From contig NZ_JAPCKI010000001.1 in NCBI RefSeq assembly GCF_028680575.1, positions 597,781-661,780 of the forward strand: a stretch of DNA of 64,000 nucleotides, in the 5' to 3' direction. How positions within the stretch are numbered: position 1 is the stretch's first letter; every line of letters begins with the position of its first letter. A program made the position numbers and the translations under genes. This document shows positions 1 to 9,847 of this stretch, piece by piece. This DNA is from Acidovorax benzenivorans. Lineage in GTDB: Bacteria; Pseudomonadota; Gammaproteobacteria; Burkholderiales; Burkholderiaceae_C. The notes beneath the pieces were generated by a model. The model ran no database searches. It worked only from the letters and a program-made list of their open reading frames with translations, and was not told where the DNA came from.

Positions 1-855
1 CAGACGCAGGAACCGACCGTCAACCTCACGCTGGACGCCAAGGGCTCCCGCATCTTCAAGGACATCACGCGCGAGAACGTGGGCAAGCGCATGGCCATCG
101 TGCTGTTCGAAAAGGGCAAGGGCGAAGTCGTCACGGCCCCGGTGATCCGTTCTGAAATCGGCGGCGGCCGCGTGCAGATCTCGGGCCGCATGACCACGGC
201 TGAGGCCAATGACACTGCTCTGCTGCTGCGCGCCGGCTCGCTGGCCGCGCCCATGGAGATCATCGAGGAATACACCATTGGCCCCAGCCTGGGCGCCGAC
301 AATATCGAGCGCGGCATCCACAGCGTGGTGTGGGGCATGGTGGCCATTGCGGTGTTCATGTGCATCTACTACGCACTGTTCGGCATTTTCTCCACCGTCT
401 CGCTGGCGGTGAACGTGCTGCTGCTGCTGGCCATCTTGTCCATGCTGCAGGCCACGCTCACGCTGCCCGGCATTGCTGCGATGGCGCTGGCGCTGGGCGT
501 GGCGATTGACTCCAACGTGCTGATCAACGAGCGCATCCGCGAGGAGTTGCGCGAAGGTGTGTCGCCTCAGGCGGCCATCCATGCGGGGTATGAACGAGCC
601 TGGGCCACCATCCTGGACTCGAACGTGACCACGCTGATTGCGGGCCTGGCGCTGTTGGCGTTTGGCTCTGGTCCGGTGCGCGGCTTTGCCGTGGTGCACT
701 GCATCGGCATTCTCACCAGCATGTTCTCGGCCGTGTTCTTCTCACGCGGCCTGGTGAACCTGTGGTACGGCCGCAAGAAGAAGCTCAAGAGCGTGGCCAT
801 TGGCCAGGTCTGGAAGCCCGAGGCCGACACCACGACCGTGGCCAAATCGCAATAA
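1..855 (+). CDS. secD: Protein translocase subunit SecD (3' part)
   Basis: The reading frame is open from the first base, so only the C-terminal 284 residues are present. SecD works with SecF in the inner membrane and uses the proton motive force to help release exported proteins on the periplasmic side. The visible part holds the end of the periplasmic P1 domain (SLGADNIERG) and the membrane segments of the RND-like bundle. The conserved segment GVAIDSNVLINERIREEL carries the aspartate of the SecD membrane motif. The gene stops 13 bases before secF, with an AGGAGG-type ribosome site between them, so the two form an operon. The 5' end lies outside the window. Confidence 0.97.
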   Translation, partial: QTQEPTVNLTLDAKGSRIFKDITRENVGKRMAIVLFEKGKGEVVTAPVIRSEIGGGRVQISGRMTTAEANDTALLLRAGSLAAPMEIIEEYTIGPSLGADNIERGIHSVVWGMVAIAVFMCIYYALFGIFSTVSLAVNVLLLLAILSMLQATLTLPGIAAMALALGVAIDSNVLINERIREELREGVSPQAAIHAGYERAWATILDSNVTTLIAGLALLAFGSGPVRGFAVVHCIGILTSMFSAVFFSRGLVNLWYGRKKKLKSVAIGQVWKPEADTTTVAKSQ

Positions 856-868
856 AAGGAGGAAGACC

Positions 869-1819
869 ATGGAATTCTTCCGTATCCGCAAAGACATCCC
901 TTTCATGAAGCACGCGTTGGTTTTCAACGCGATCTCCTTCATCACCTTCGCCCTGGCGGTGTTCTTTCTGTTCTCGCGTGGGCTGCACCTGTCGGTGGAG
1001 TTCACAGGTGGCACCGTGATGGAAGTGGCCTACAGCCAGCCTGCCGAGCTCGCCAAGGTTCGCGACACCGTGGCGGCGCTGGGCTACCCCGATGTGCAGG
1101 TGCAGAACTTCGGCACCTCGCGTGACGTGATGATTCGCCTGCCAGTGCAAAAGGGCGTGACGTCTGCGCAGCAGAGCGAGCAGGTGCTGGGCGCCCTCAA
1201 GGCGGCAGACCCTGCGGTGACCCTGCGCCGCACCGAGTTTGTGGGCCCGCAGGTGGGCGAGGAGTTGGTGCACGGTGGCCTGATGGCGCTGGCCATGGTG
1301 GTGGTGGGTATCGTGATCTACCTGGCCTTTCGCTTCGAGTGGAAGTTCGGTGTCGCGGCCATCATTGCCAATCTGCACGACGTGGTGATCATCCTGGGCT
1401 TTTTTGCGTTCTTCCAGTGGGAGTTTTCGCTGTCGGTGCTTGCGGGGGTGCTGGCAGTGCTGGGGTACTCGGTGAACGAATCGGTGGTGATCTTCGACCG
1501 GATCCGTGAAGCCTTTCGCAAGTACCGCAAGATGACTACGCACGAGGTCATCGACCACGCTATCACCAGCACGATGAGCCGCACCATCATCACCCACGCC
1601 TCCACCGAGGCCATGGTGCTGTCGATGTTCTTCTTTGGTGGCCCCAGCCTGCACTACTTTGCCTTGGCGCTGACCATCGGTATTTTGTTCGGTATCTATT
1701 CCTCGGTGTTCGTGGCGGCGGCCATTGCCATGTGGCTGGGGGTCAAGCGCGAGGACCTTGTCAAGCCCGCCAAAAAGGATGGGGATCCCAACGATCCCCA
1801 TGCTGGAGCTACCGTTTGA
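869..1819 (+). CDS. secF: Protein translocase subunit SecF
   Basis: This is the 316-residue membrane partner of SecD. An N-terminal transmembrane helix is followed by a periplasmic domain containing FTGGTVMEV and then by a five-helix bundle. The typical SecF motif SVNESVVIFDRIRE sits near residue 205. The ATG at 869 was chosen because AAAGGAGGAAG lies just upstream and the protein begins with the usual MEFFRI. A longer in-frame start at 800 would overlap secD. The length and the secD-secF order are normal for proteobacteria. Confidence 0.97.
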   Translation: MEFFRIRKDIPFMKHALVFNAISFITFALAVFFLFSRGLHLSVEFTGGTVMEVAYSQPAELAKVRDTVAALGYPDVQVQNFGTSRDVMIRLPVQKGVTSAQQSEQVLGALKAADPAVTLRRTEFVGPQVGEELVHGGLMALAMVVVGIVIYLAFRFEWKFGVAAIIANLHDVVIILGFFAFFQWEFSLSVLAGVLAVLGYSVNESVVIFDRIREAFRKYRKMTTHEVIDHAITSTMSRTIITHASTEAMVLSMFFFGGPSLHYFALALTIGILFGIYSSVFVAAAIAMWLGVKREDLVKPAKKDGDPNDPHAGATV

Positions 1820-1836
1820 CCCGCTAATATCTGTTC

Positions 1837-4233
1837 ATGCACACCACGCCCCCTTCTGTTCCGCAACGCCGCCTGGCCCGCCAGGCGCGCCAGCGGTTCG
1901 TAGAGGGGATCTGTGGAGGGTTGGCGGACCTGGACAAAACCGTTCAGGACTTCCTCACCGCGTTGATGAACCAGACGGGCACGGCCCGCGAAATGCAGTC
2001 GCGTCGGGATGCGTGGCTGCTGTATCAGCAAAAACATTCTGCGTGGACGGAACGCACCGGCAAGGCGTGGCAAGAGGCACTGGCGCCCCACGTCAGTTCG
2101 ACGCGCGGCCAACTGGCGGCGGGCGGCGGCGGTGGACTCAGCCAGTTCGAGCTGCTCAGCGACGATGTGGTTGAGAACAAGATCCTGGCCTCGCGCATGG
2201 CGCTGACCGTGAATGAGCAGGTCAGCCACCAGTTTGACACCTTGCGCCAGCGCACCCAGTCGCTGGAGGGCCAGGAGCTGGACAGCAGCGACATCCTGCG
2301 GCCTGACACCGTTTGTCTGTTGTTGGTGGAGCAATGGGTGGATGCCGGTCTGCCTCGCACGGACCTGCAAGTCGTGGTGGACCCCCTGCAGCGCGAGCTG
2401 GCCAACCTGCTGCAAAAGCACTACCAGACGGTCAACGTGTTCTACGTGGAGCAAGGCATCACTCCGCAGGTTGATCTCAAATCCAAAGTGCGCCGTACGC
2501 AGGGCGGCGTGGCAACGGGCAGTGGTGGTGGCGATTCGGGCTCTGGGGGCTTGGCTTCGCAAGCCCTGGCGCAGACCCGTCAAGCCATGGCTGCAGCGCG
2601 TGCAGGGATGCAGCCTCCCGGCATGCCTGCCGGAGGCCGGCCCATGGGGCCGCCGGGTACGCAGATGCCGCCACCTGGGCATGGCGGCTACCCGCGTCCG
2701 CACGGCATGCCCGCAGCCTTTCCCACTGGCATGACGCCCCTGGCCAGAGCGCGCCAGCGTGCGCAGGGTGTGATGGGGCAACTGCGGCGCCTGCTCACGC
2801 AGCCCGCCACAGGGTTCGACATGGTCAATGCGCCTCCCGCATCGGCCGCCTTGGCCCATGCCCTGACCGCGCACCGCGTGCATGCAGATACCTACTACAG
2901 CGGTGTAGCCACGCTGATGGAAGATTACAGCCCCGCTGCGGTGGTGCAACTGGTGGGGGCCGTGCGCGAGCGCTCCACCGAGCTCAAGAAGAAGGCGACC
3001 ACCACGGGCGAGAAGGCGATCATCGAAGTGGTGGCCTTGATGTTCCAGAGCATCCTAGCCGAAGACCGTATCCCGCCCGCCGTGCGGGTGTGGTTTGCCC
3101 GGCTGCAGGTGCCTGTGCTGCGCGTGGCCCTGGCTGAGCCCGAATTCTTTAGCAATCTAGACCATCCCGCGCGCAAGCTGATCGATCGCATGGGCGCCTG
3201 TGTGCTGGGTTTTGACGCAACCAGCATCAACGGCAGCGCACTGGAAGCCGAAATTCGCCGTGTGGTGCAGGTGATTGAGCAGTACCCCGAGACCGGACGC
3301 CGTGTCTTCCAGCTGGTCTATGACGAGTTCGAAAAATTCCTGGCCAAGTTCCTGACCGAAAAACAGGTCACCTCGCGGTTGGTCAGCGTCGCCCAGCAGG
3401 TCGAGCAACGGGAAACCTTGGCCATCCAGTACACCATCGAGTTGCGCACCATGTTGCGCGACATGCCGGTGCGCGACGAGATCCGCGAGTTCCTGTTCAA
3501 GACCTGGGCCGAGGTGTTGGCGCTATCGGCCGTGCGCGACGGCCCGCAGCATGCCGATACGGTGGCGTTCAAGCGCACCGCAGCCGACTTGGTGTGGGCG
3601 GCCAGCGCCAAGCCCAACCGCAGCGACCGGGCTCAGGTCATCCAGAGCCTGCCAGCGCTGCTGCAGCACCTGCGCCAGGGGCTGACCCTGCTGGGCGTGA
3701 ATGGGGCTGCGCAGGACGCACAGGTGAAGGTGTTGACGGACACCCTGGCTGACGCCTTTTTGTCCAAGACCGCGTCCATCCCGCAGGCCCACATCGACGC
3801 CATGGCCAAGCGCCTGGCCAATCTGGAAGACTTCATCAGTGATGCCACGCTGGGCGACATGCCGCTCAATGCGGACAACATCGAGATGATGCTGGGCATC
3901 GATGCCTCGTCCATCCATGTGGTCGCCGATAACGGCGCCCCGGTGGACGATGCCATGGTGGTGTGGGCGCAGGAGTTGCAACCAGGCACTTGGTACACGT
4001 TGGACCACAACGGTGCATCGGCCCAGGTGCAGTACGCCTGGCAAAGCCAGCGCAAGCAGTTGCACCTTTTTGCGGCCGTGGATGGCAGCAGCTACCTGAT
4101 CCAGTTGCGCCGCCTGGCTGCGTACCTGCAGGCTGGTTTGCTGGTGGCCCAGGACGAAGAAGGCCTGACGCTGCGCGCCACACGGGATGCCTTGGCCAAG
4201 CTGGACGCCAACCCAGAACGCCTGTTGGACTGA
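1837..4233 (+). CDS. DUF1631 family protein
   Basis: This 798-residue protein matches the DUF1631 family, which has no established biochemical role; old database labels calling members thymidine phosphorylase are not trustworthy. No signal peptide or transmembrane helix is visible, so it should be cytoplasmic. A Gly/Pro/Met-rich low-complexity stretch at about residues 225-305 looks like a flexible linker between two mostly helical parts. It starts 17 bases after secF and may be co-transcribed with secDF. A polyglycine run near residue 95 is also unstructured-looking. Family assignment is fairly sure; function is unknown. Confidence 0.85.
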   Translation: MHTTPPSVPQRRLARQARQRFVEGICGGLADLDKTVQDFLTALMNQTGTAREMQSRRDAWLLYQQKHSAWTERTGKAWQEALAPHVSSTRGQLAAGGGGGLSQFELLSDDVVENKILASRMALTVNEQVSHQFDTLRQRTQSLEGQELDSSDILRPDTVCLLLVEQWVDAGLPRTDLQVVVDPLQRELANLLQKHYQTVNVFYVEQGITPQVDLKSKVRRTQGGVATGSGGGDSGSGGLASQALAQTRQAMAAARAGMQPPGMPAGGRPMGPPGTQMPPPGHGGYPRPHGMPAAFPTGMTPLARARQRAQGVMGQLRRLLTQPATGFDMVNAPPASAALAHALTAHRVHADTYYSGVATLMEDYSPAAVVQLVGAVRERSTELKKKATTTGEKAIIEVVALMFQSILAEDRIPPAVRVWFARLQVPVLRVALAEPEFFSNLDHPARKLIDRMGACVLGFDATSINGSALEAEIRRVVQVIEQYPETGRRVFQLVYDEFEKFLAKFLTEKQVTSRLVSVAQQVEQRETLAIQYTIELRTMLRDMPVRDEIREFLFKTWAEVLALSAVRDGPQHADTVAFKRTAADLVWAASAKPNRSDRAQVIQSLPALLQHLRQGLTLLGVNGAAQDAQVKVLTDTLADAFLSKTASIPQAHIDAMAKRLANLEDFISDATLGDMPLNADNIEMMLGIDASSIHVVADNGAPVDDAMVVWAQELQPGTWYTLDHNGASAQVQYAWQSQRKQLHLFAAVDGSSYLIQLRRLAAYLQAGLLVAQDEEGLTLRATRDALAKLDANPERLLD

Positions 4234-4319
4234 GCGGGTTTTCAAAGATGCCGTGTGCTACTCCGCGTATGGGGCTGGCACAAAGTCTGTGAGTCCGTAC
4301 GCTATCAGAGGCCGACCGA

Positions 4320-5483
4320 CTAGCCTCTGCCGATCCTCTGAAACAAGCCCCCCGGCAACCGCGCAATGCTGCCGTCAAGTTCCAGCTCCAGCAAGGCCAC
4401 CTGCAGGGCCGATGCGTCCATGCCCGTGCGTGCGACCAGGGCGTCCAGGCCCATGGGGTCGTAACCCAGTGCCGCCAGCACGGGGCCCTCGGTTTCGGCG
4501 GGCGAGGCCACTTCCTCCATATCGGCACCCTGGGGCAGGCCGGGCATGGTGGTGGCAGGGATTTTGAGTTCTTCCAGCACATCCTGGGCCGACTCGACCA
4601 GCTTGGCACCCTGGCGGATCAGTGCATGGCAGCCACGTGACTGCGGTGCGTGGATGGAGCCCGGGATGGCAAACACTTCGCGGCCCTGCTCGGCGGCCAT
4701 TCGAGCGGTGATCAATGACCCGGATGCCAGTGCCGCCTCCACGACCAGGGTGCCTTGTGAGAGACCCGAAATGATGCGATTGCGTTTGGGGAAGTTGGCT
4801 GGCAGCGGTGGTGTGCCCAACGGGTACTCGCTGACGATCAGCCCGTGCGCGGCAATGCGATGGGCGAGGCCAAGGTTTTTGCGCGGGTAGACGCGGTCCA
4901 GCCCTGTCCCTACTACGGCAATGGTGGCGGCCACGGAGGAGTGGTCCGTTGCCGTGTCGAGCGCGCCTTCGTGCGCTGCAGCGTCTACGCCCAGAGCGAG
5001 GCCCGACACAATGGTCAAGCCTGCGCCGCATAACGCCCGGGCAAACTGGCGCGCGTTTTCTGTGCCCTGGGCGGTGGGGTTGCGACTGCCGACCACTGCC
5101 AGGCAGCGATCAGTGGGAAAAGGCTGGTGCTCCAGCAGTGATGCCGGGCCCATGAGGTAGAGCAGCAGCGGTGGGTCTTCGGTGCCCAGCAGGGCCTGCG
5201 GATAGCGCAGGTCGCCCAGGCTCACGATGGCACGTGCCGGGCCTTGCGGCGTGGCGCTGGCAAGCCATTGGGCCGTGGTTTGCCACAGGGCTTCCCATCC
5301 TTGCGGTATCTCGCACAAGGCCCGTGCATGCGCAGCGGGCACACAGTGCTGCAGTGCCGCTTCGGTCTGCCGGAAGATGGATTGCGGCAGACCGAAGCGT
5401 GCCAGCAGTCGCCGCGCGGCGCCGTTGCCCACGCCCGGCGTCAAGGTCAGTCTCAGCCAGGCGCCAAGCTCGTCGTGGTCCAT
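4320..5483 (-). CDS. dprA: DNA-processing protein DprA
   Basis: DprA (Smf) binds incoming single-stranded DNA during natural transformation and loads RecA. In this 387-residue protein an N-terminal helical region holds TPGVGNGAARRLLARFG. The Rossmann-fold core follows, with GSRNPTAQGTENARQFARAL, SGLALGVDAAAHEGAL and FPKRNRIISGLSQGTLVVEA. The C-terminal segment from about residue 330 fits a DML1-type winged helix. The start is the ATG at 5483. It lies downstream of the lysM gene on the same strand (82-base gap), a neighbourhood conserved in betaproteobacteria next to def-fmt. It converges with the DUF1631 gene, and the 86 bases between them show no strong terminator. Confidence 0.96.
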   Translation of the reverse strand: MDHDELGAWLRLTLTPGVGNGAARRLLARFGLPQSIFRQTEAALQHCVPAAHARALCEIPQGWEALWQTTAQWLASATPQGPARAIVSLGDLRYPQALLGTEDPPLLLYLMGPASLLEHQPFPTDRCLAVVGSRNPTAQGTENARQFARALCGAGLTIVSGLALGVDAAAHEGALDTATDHSSVAATIAVVGTGLDRVYPRKNLGLAHRIAAHGLIVSEYPLGTPPLPANFPKRNRIISGLSQGTLVVEAALASGSLITARMAAEQGREVFAIPGSIHAPQSRGCHALIRQGAKLVESAQDVLEELKIPATTMPGLPQGADMEEVASPAETEGPVLAALGYDPMGLDALVARTGMDASALQVALLELELDGSIARLPGGLFQRIGRG

Positions 5484-5565
5484 GGGTACCGATGAAGCGC
5501 GCCGGTACTGTCGCCGCAGTGCGAAACCATCGCACTGCCACGTGTGCCACCGGCCCGTGGAGCGT

Positions 5566-6768
5566 TTACTTGGGGTTGATCAGGCGGTCGCCGACGCGCA
5601 CGCCGTTGCGGATTTCGAGCAGCAGCACATACGACACGCGCTCAAAAGTGCGGAACACCATGGCCGTGCCATTGACTTCACTGGGCAACTTGACCATCGC
5701 CTTGTTGCTGTCGGTCATGTCCTTGATGCGGTCACCCTTGGTAAGCAGGTTGAGCACATGGCCTGGCTCTAGGCCGTCTTGCGAGCCCATATTGATGGCT
5801 ACCACTTGATTTTGACCAGCATAGGCCACCGCAGAGCTGCCATAGATGGACACCACGCGCGCATCGACTTCGATCTGGGGCGCTCGCGGGGTAAAGCTCA
5901 TGAAGGGTCGGGCCGGGGCTGGCAGGAGGCGGTCCCCCGCGCGCACGTCCTCTTTGGTGGCGGAGAGATCCACGGTGGCGGGAATGTATTCCGCCGTGTA
6001 TCCACCCTTGCCATTCGGGATCTCCTCAAACGACTCGCCGCGCACCAGTTCCGCCTTGCCCAGGTACTGGGCCTCGTATCCCAGCACCTCGCCTGAGATG
6101 GGGTCCTTGAGGGCTACGGCATTGCGAAACACGCGGTAGTAGCGGGGCTCGCCCGCTTCGGCCAGCATGGGAGCCGAAGCATCTCCACGCACATAGGCGC
6201 GGTCACCGGCCGCCATCAATACGCGCTCGTCGGTCGTTGCGATCACGCGCGGGGCGCGCAACAGCACTTGCTCGTCCACCACCAGGGGTTCGACCAGGAA
6301 GGGCTCAATCAGGTGTTGCTTGAGCGTGGGCAGCGCCGAATCAGCGAGGCTATCGCTGCGCGTGCGCGGAGAGATGCGCACGGTTTCGGGCTCGCTGGAG
6401 CGGCTGGTGCTCAGGCGGGCGTAGTCGCCTTCCTTGATCAGGTACAGGGTCTGACCCGGGAAGATCAGGTGCGGATTGGGGATGGTTTTGAGGTTCATGC
6501 CCCAGAGCTCGGGCCAGCGCCAGGGGCGCTTGAGGTACATGCCCGAAATGCCCCAGAGCGTGTCGCCGCGCTTGACGGTGTAGGTGTCGGGGGCGTTAGG
6601 GGCCAGCTCTTCCAGTGGTACACCACGCTCAGACACCTGCTGTGCCGTGGCGCGCTGGCTGCTGGAGATGGGGTAGTTCTGCGCCTGAGCCGGCATGACC
6701 AGCAGGGCGCCAGCAATGATGGTGAGCGCGCCCAGGGCGGTCCGCCGCACGCTGGTGAATGCCGTCAT
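5566..6768 (-). CDS. LysM domain protein, exported
   Basis: This is a 400-residue exported protein with one LysM peptidoglycan-binding domain at about residues 62-111 (YTVKRGDTLWGISG ... GQTLYLIK). The start MTAFTSVRRT is preferred because AAGGAAC lies 7 bases upstream and a clean signal peptide follows (hydrophobic residues 11-26, then AQAQ). An upstream ATG at 6789 is less likely. The remainder is a conserved region of unknown role often found with dprA and def in beta- and gammaproteobacteria. It is the first gene of a lysM-dprA unit, divergent from def. It probably acts in the periplasm at the cell wall. Confidence 0.9.
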   Translation of the reverse strand: MTAFTSVRRTALGALTIIAGALLVMPAQAQNYPISSSQRATAQQVSERGVPLEELAPNAPDTYTVKRGDTLWGISGMYLKRPWRWPELWGMNLKTIPNPHLIFPGQTLYLIKEGDYARLSTSRSSEPETVRISPRTRSDSLADSALPTLKQHLIEPFLVEPLVVDEQVLLRAPRVIATTDERVLMAAGDRAYVRGDASAPMLAEAGEPRYYRVFRNAVALKDPISGEVLGYEAQYLGKAELVRGESFEEIPNGKGGYTAEYIPATVDLSATKEDVRAGDRLLPAPARPFMSFTPRAPQIEVDARVVSIYGSSAVAYAGQNQVVAINMGSQDGLEPGHVLNLLTKGDRIKDMTDSNKAMVKLPSEVNGTAMVFRTFERVSYVLLLEIRNGVRVGDRLINPK

Positions 6769-6967
6769 GTTGTTCCTTTTCTCATGCATTGGGAAACGCC
6801 CCCTCGCTGGCACCTCGGCACACAAAGCAGGCGTGCAGCCGGGCAAATACGTTACAAAGCTTCTCAGATTCTCTGCTCAAGCCCTTGATTCGGCAACGAT
6901 TATTGGCTCGCAAGGCGGCAGTGGGCCGCAAAAGTGGCGAAAATAGCGACATCTCTTACCTGCAGCC

Positions 6968-7477
6968 ATGGCAATCCTTCCCATTCTCTGTTACCCGGAC
7001 CCCCGGCTTCACAAGGTCGCCCGCCCTGTCCAGGCGGTGGACGACCGCATTCGCACGCTGGTTGCCGACATGCTGGCCACCATGTACGACGCCCACGGCA
7101 TTGGCTTGGCCGCAACCCAGGTGGATGTGCATGAGCGGCTGGTGGTCATCGACGTGTCAGAGGAGCGCGACCAGCCCCTGGTGCTGATCAACCCCGAGCT
7201 GGTCTGGACCAGCGCCGAAAAACACCTGAACGAAGAAGGCTGCCTCTCGGTGCCCGGCATTTACGACGGGGTGGAGCGGTTTGACGCGGTGCATGTACGG
7301 GCGCTGGACGCCCAGGGCCAGTCCCGCGTGATCGAGGCGGATGGCTTGCTGGCGGTCTGCATCCAGCACGAGATGGACCACCTCATGGGCAAGGTGTTTG
7401 TGGAATACCTCTCGCCGCTCAAGCGCAACCGCATCAAGACCAAGATGGTCAAGCAGCAGCGGGAGGCTCGCGAGTGA
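6968..7477 (+). CDS. def: Peptide deformylase
   Basis: This 169-residue enzyme removes the formyl group from the N-terminal methionine of new proteins. All three family motifs are present: [17 protein letters not shown] (metal-binding Cys) and QHEMDH (two metal-binding His and the catalytic Glu). The length is normal for type 1 enzymes. It is followed by a lipoprotein gene whose start overlaps its stop by one base, and then by fmt, which makes the formyl-Met-tRNA whose formyl group this enzyme later removes. Confidence 0.98.
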   Translation: MAILPILCYPDPRLHKVARPVQAVDDRIRTLVADMLATMYDAHGIGLAATQVDVHERLVVIDVSEERDQPLVLINPELVWTSAEKHLNEEGCLSVPGIYDGVERFDAVHVRALDAQGQSRVIEADGLLAVCIQHEMDHLMGKVFVEYLSPLKRNRIKTKMVKQQREARE

Positions 7478-7983
7478 TGCGCGCAGCGCTCTGCGTCCGT
7501 CGGGGCGTCGGAGTGCTGGCGCTTGTTGCGCTGGTGTGCCAGCTGGCGGGCTGCGTACTGCCGGCCCGCGAACAGCCTGGCGCTTTGCGGGGCGAGGTGA
7601 TCGCCCGCCTGGGACCGCCCACGGCCACGGTTGCGCTGGCCTCGGGTGAACGCCTTCTGTATTCCGAACTGCCAGCCGGGTTTGCGGCCTACAACCTCGA
7701 CTTTGATGCCAGCGGCCGATTGGTGCGCAACGAGCAGGTGCTGACGCAGCAACGGTTTGAGAGCCTGGCCGTCGGCCGTTGGACCCGTACCGACCTGCAA
7801 AACACTTTCGGAATGCCCCTGCGTGTCGAGCAGGTGGCCCGTTTCGACGGCGACATCTGGACCTACCGCTTCCGGCAGAACGCGGACCTGCGGCAGGCCC
7901 ATGTTCACCTGGACCGCCAAGGTGTGGTGCGCCAAGTGTTGTTCACCGACGAACTCCCGAATTTTGACAACGCGCGCGACTGA
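7477..7983 (+). CDS. Putative lipoprotein of the def-fmt operon
   Basis: This 168-residue protein has a lipoprotein signal peptide: basic start, hydrophobic stretch, then CQLAGC as lipobox. The mature part has two SmpA/BamE-like short repeats (LRGEVIARLGPPTATV and RTDLQNTFGMPLRVE), suggesting a BamE-like fold. An outer-membrane lipoprotein is therefore likely, but the function is unknown. The ATG at 7477 overlaps the def stop by one base; a GTG one codon earlier is also possible. Translational coupling to def is likely. Family assignment is inferred from the repeat pattern only. Confidence 0.75.
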   Translation: MRAALCVRRGVGVLALVALVCQLAGCVLPAREQPGALRGEVIARLGPPTATVALASGERLLYSELPAGFAAYNLDFDASGRLVRNEQVLTQQRFESLAVGRWTRTDLQNTFGMPLRVEQVARFDGDIWTYRFRQNADLRQAHVHLDRQGVVRQVLFTDELPNFDNARD

Positions 7984-8051
7984 TAGATGGACCGGCTGAG
8001 TCACCATGAGTCACTGAGTCCTGCGTCCCACCTGAGCCGAGATCCGTTTTC

Positions 8052-9026
8052 ATGAGAGTCATTTTTGCCGGTACGCCCGAATTTGCCCGTGTGGCGCTGG
8101 AGCGGCTGCTGTCCGCAGGCTTCACCGTCCCGCTGGTCCTGACGCAACCTGACCGCCCCGCAGGCCGTGGCATGAAACTGCAGGCCTCGCCCGTCAAGCA
8201 ATGCGCGCTGGAGCACGGCATCACCGTTGCCCAGCCCCGCAGCCTGCGCCTGGACGGCAAATATCCCGACGATGCCGCCGCAGCTCGCGAGGCCCTGCTG
8301 GCCGCCCAGGCCGATGTGATGGTCGTGGCCGCCTATGGGCTGATCCTGCCGCAGTGGACCTTGGATCTGCCGCGCCTGGGCTGCCTGAACATCCACGCGA
8401 GCCTGCTGCCGCGCTGGCGCGGCGCCGCCCCCATTCACCGCGCCATCGAGGCAGGCGATGCCGAAACCGGCGTCACCATCATGCAGATGGATGCAGGGCT
8501 GGACACGGGCGACATGCTGCTGACCGAGCGCCTGCCCATCGCCCCGGGCGATACGACAGCTACCCTGCACGACCGCCTGGCCGCGTTGGGCGGTCGCATG
8601 CTCGTCGAGGCGCTGGAGCTGGCCGCCTGCGGTGGCCTCACTGCCGTGCCGCAACCGGCAGACGGCATCACCTACGCCCACAAGATCGAAAAGGCCGAGA
8701 GCACGATCGACTGGACACTGCCTGCCGCAGTCATTGGCCAGCGCATTCGCGCGTTCGATCCCTTCCCGGGGGCCAGCACCGAGTGCAACGGCGAGACGAT
8801 CAAGATCTGGAACTATGCAATTGATAGCGTTCAAGGCATATCCGATCAGCGCTCCGGGCAGATTTTGGCTGCGGATGGCGCGGGAGTGACCGTCGCGTGC
8901 GGTAGCGGCACGGCGTTGCGCCTGACCACGCTGCAGCGGGCGGGTGGCAAGCGGCTGGCGGCGGCAGATTTTTTGCGTGGTTTTGACCTGCAGCCGGGCA
9001 TGGTGCTGGGCGCAAACCCTACATGA
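8052..9026 (+). CDS. fmt: Methionyl-tRNA formyltransferase
   Basis: Fmt transfers a formyl group from 10-formyl-tetrahydrofolate to Met-tRNA(fMet). The N-terminal Rossmann domain starts [12 protein letters not shown]. The catalytic segment [20 protein letters not shown] carries the Asn and His of the active site, and GLDTGDML supplies the Asp. The C-terminal OB-like domain is recognisable ([16 protein letters not shown]). At 324 residues the protein has normal length. Codons from 8813 to 8870, encoding [20 protein letters not shown], closely match a dispersed intergenic repeat seen seven other times in the window. The repeat is read through in frame within the C-terminal domain. The stop overlaps the azlC start (ATGA). 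Confidence 0.98.
   Translation: MRVIFAGTPEFARVALERLLSAGFTVPLVLTQPDRPAGRGMKLQASPVKQCALEHGITVAQPRSLRLDGKYPDDAAAAREALLAAQADVMVVAAYGLILPQWTLDLPRLGCLNIHASLLPRWRGAAPIHRAIEAGDAETGVTIMQMDAGLDTGDMLLTERLPIAPGDTTATLHDRLAALGGRMLVEALELAACGGLTAVPQPADGITYAHKIEKAESTIDWTLPAAVIGQRIRAFDPFPGASTECNGETIKIWNYAIDSVQGISDQRSGQILAADGAGVTVACGSGTALRLTTLQRAGGKRLAAADFLRGFDLQPGMVLGANPT
8813..8870 (+). repeat. GATAGC-type dispersed repeat inside fmt
   Basis: Bases 8813-8870 read CTATGCAATTGATAGC, then GGCATAT, CAGCGCT and ATTTTGGCT, in the same order and spacing as the copy at 17101-17164. By eye, roughly 40 of about 52 aligned bases agree. Unlike the others this copy is wholly inside a coding sequence and keeps the frame open. 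It was either inserted in frame or is a chance resemblance; the shared order of four blocks argues for insertion. Confidence 0.7.
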
Positions 9027-9847
9027 GCGTGTCTGCTGCGCTGGGCAGGACACTGCGCCACCCCTCCTTCCGGATGGCCGCCATCGACATGGCGGGCACC
9101 TCCTTGGGCATTGCAGCCTGGGGGCTGGTCACCGGGGTGGCCATGGTCAAAAGTGGCATGTCGGTCGGCATGGCCGTGTTCATGTCGCTGCTGGTGTATG
9201 CCGGCAGCGCCCAGCTCGCCGTCATTCCGCTGCTGTCCGTGGGCGCGCCGCTGTGGGTGGTGTGGCTCACGGCCGCCTGCGTCAACCTGCGGTTTGTGAT
9301 TTTCAGCAGCATGTGGCGCAGCTACTTTGCGCACCTGCCGCTGCGCCAGCGCTTGGCCGTGGGGTATTTCAGCGGGGACGTGATCTATGTGGCGTTCATG
9401 AAGCGCTTTCCGGAACCCCGGCCGGCCCCGGAGCAGGTGCCGTATTTCTGGGGCGCGGCCTCCACCAACTGGTTGGCTTGGCAGGTGCCGTCCATCGCCG
9501 GCATCCTGCTGGCCAACGCGGTGCCCCTGTCCTGGGGGCTGGGTTTTGCGGGGGTGCTGGCCTTGCTGGGCGTGCTGCTGTCTCTGCTGTTCGACCGGGC
9601 CACCTGGCTCGCCACGGGCGTTGCAGCGACTGCGGCGATTGCTGCGTTTGCCTTGCCGCTCAAGCTCAACATCCTGGTGGCGTTGGCGGCCGCCGTGGCC
9701 GCGGGACTGCTGATGGAGGCCGTGGACCGCCGCCGTCGCCAACCCGAGTTGCTGCTGGTGCCCGCTGACAGCGTCATGCCGCCCGAGGAGCGTGAGCATG
9801 TCGAGGCGGGCGATGTGGTGCCGCTGCGCGAGGAACGCCACCCATGA
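9023..9847 (+). CDS. azlC: AzlC-type branched-chain amino acid permease
   Basis: This 274-residue membrane protein matches AzlC, the large subunit of an AzlCD exporter of branched-chain amino acids in the inner membrane. Several hydrophobic helices are evident, with the family signature [14 protein letters not shown] near residue 55. The ATG at 9023 overlaps the fmt stop (ATGA), so translation is probably coupled. The last 30 residues are charged and probably cytoplasmic. The stop overlaps the start of the azlD gene by four bases. Confidence 0.92.
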   Translation: MSVSAALGRTLRHPSFRMAAIDMAGTSLGIAAWGLVTGVAMVKSGMSVGMAVFMSLLVYAGSAQLAVIPLLSVGAPLWVVWLTAACVNLRFVIFSSMWRSYFAHLPLRQRLAVGYFSGDVIYVAFMKRFPEPRPAPEQVPYFWGAASTNWLAWQVPSIAGILLANAVPLSWGLGFAGVLALLGVLLSLLFDRATWLATGVAATAAIAAFALPLKLNILVALAAAVAAGLLMEAVDRRRRQPELLLVPADSVMPPEEREHVEAGDVVPLREERHP

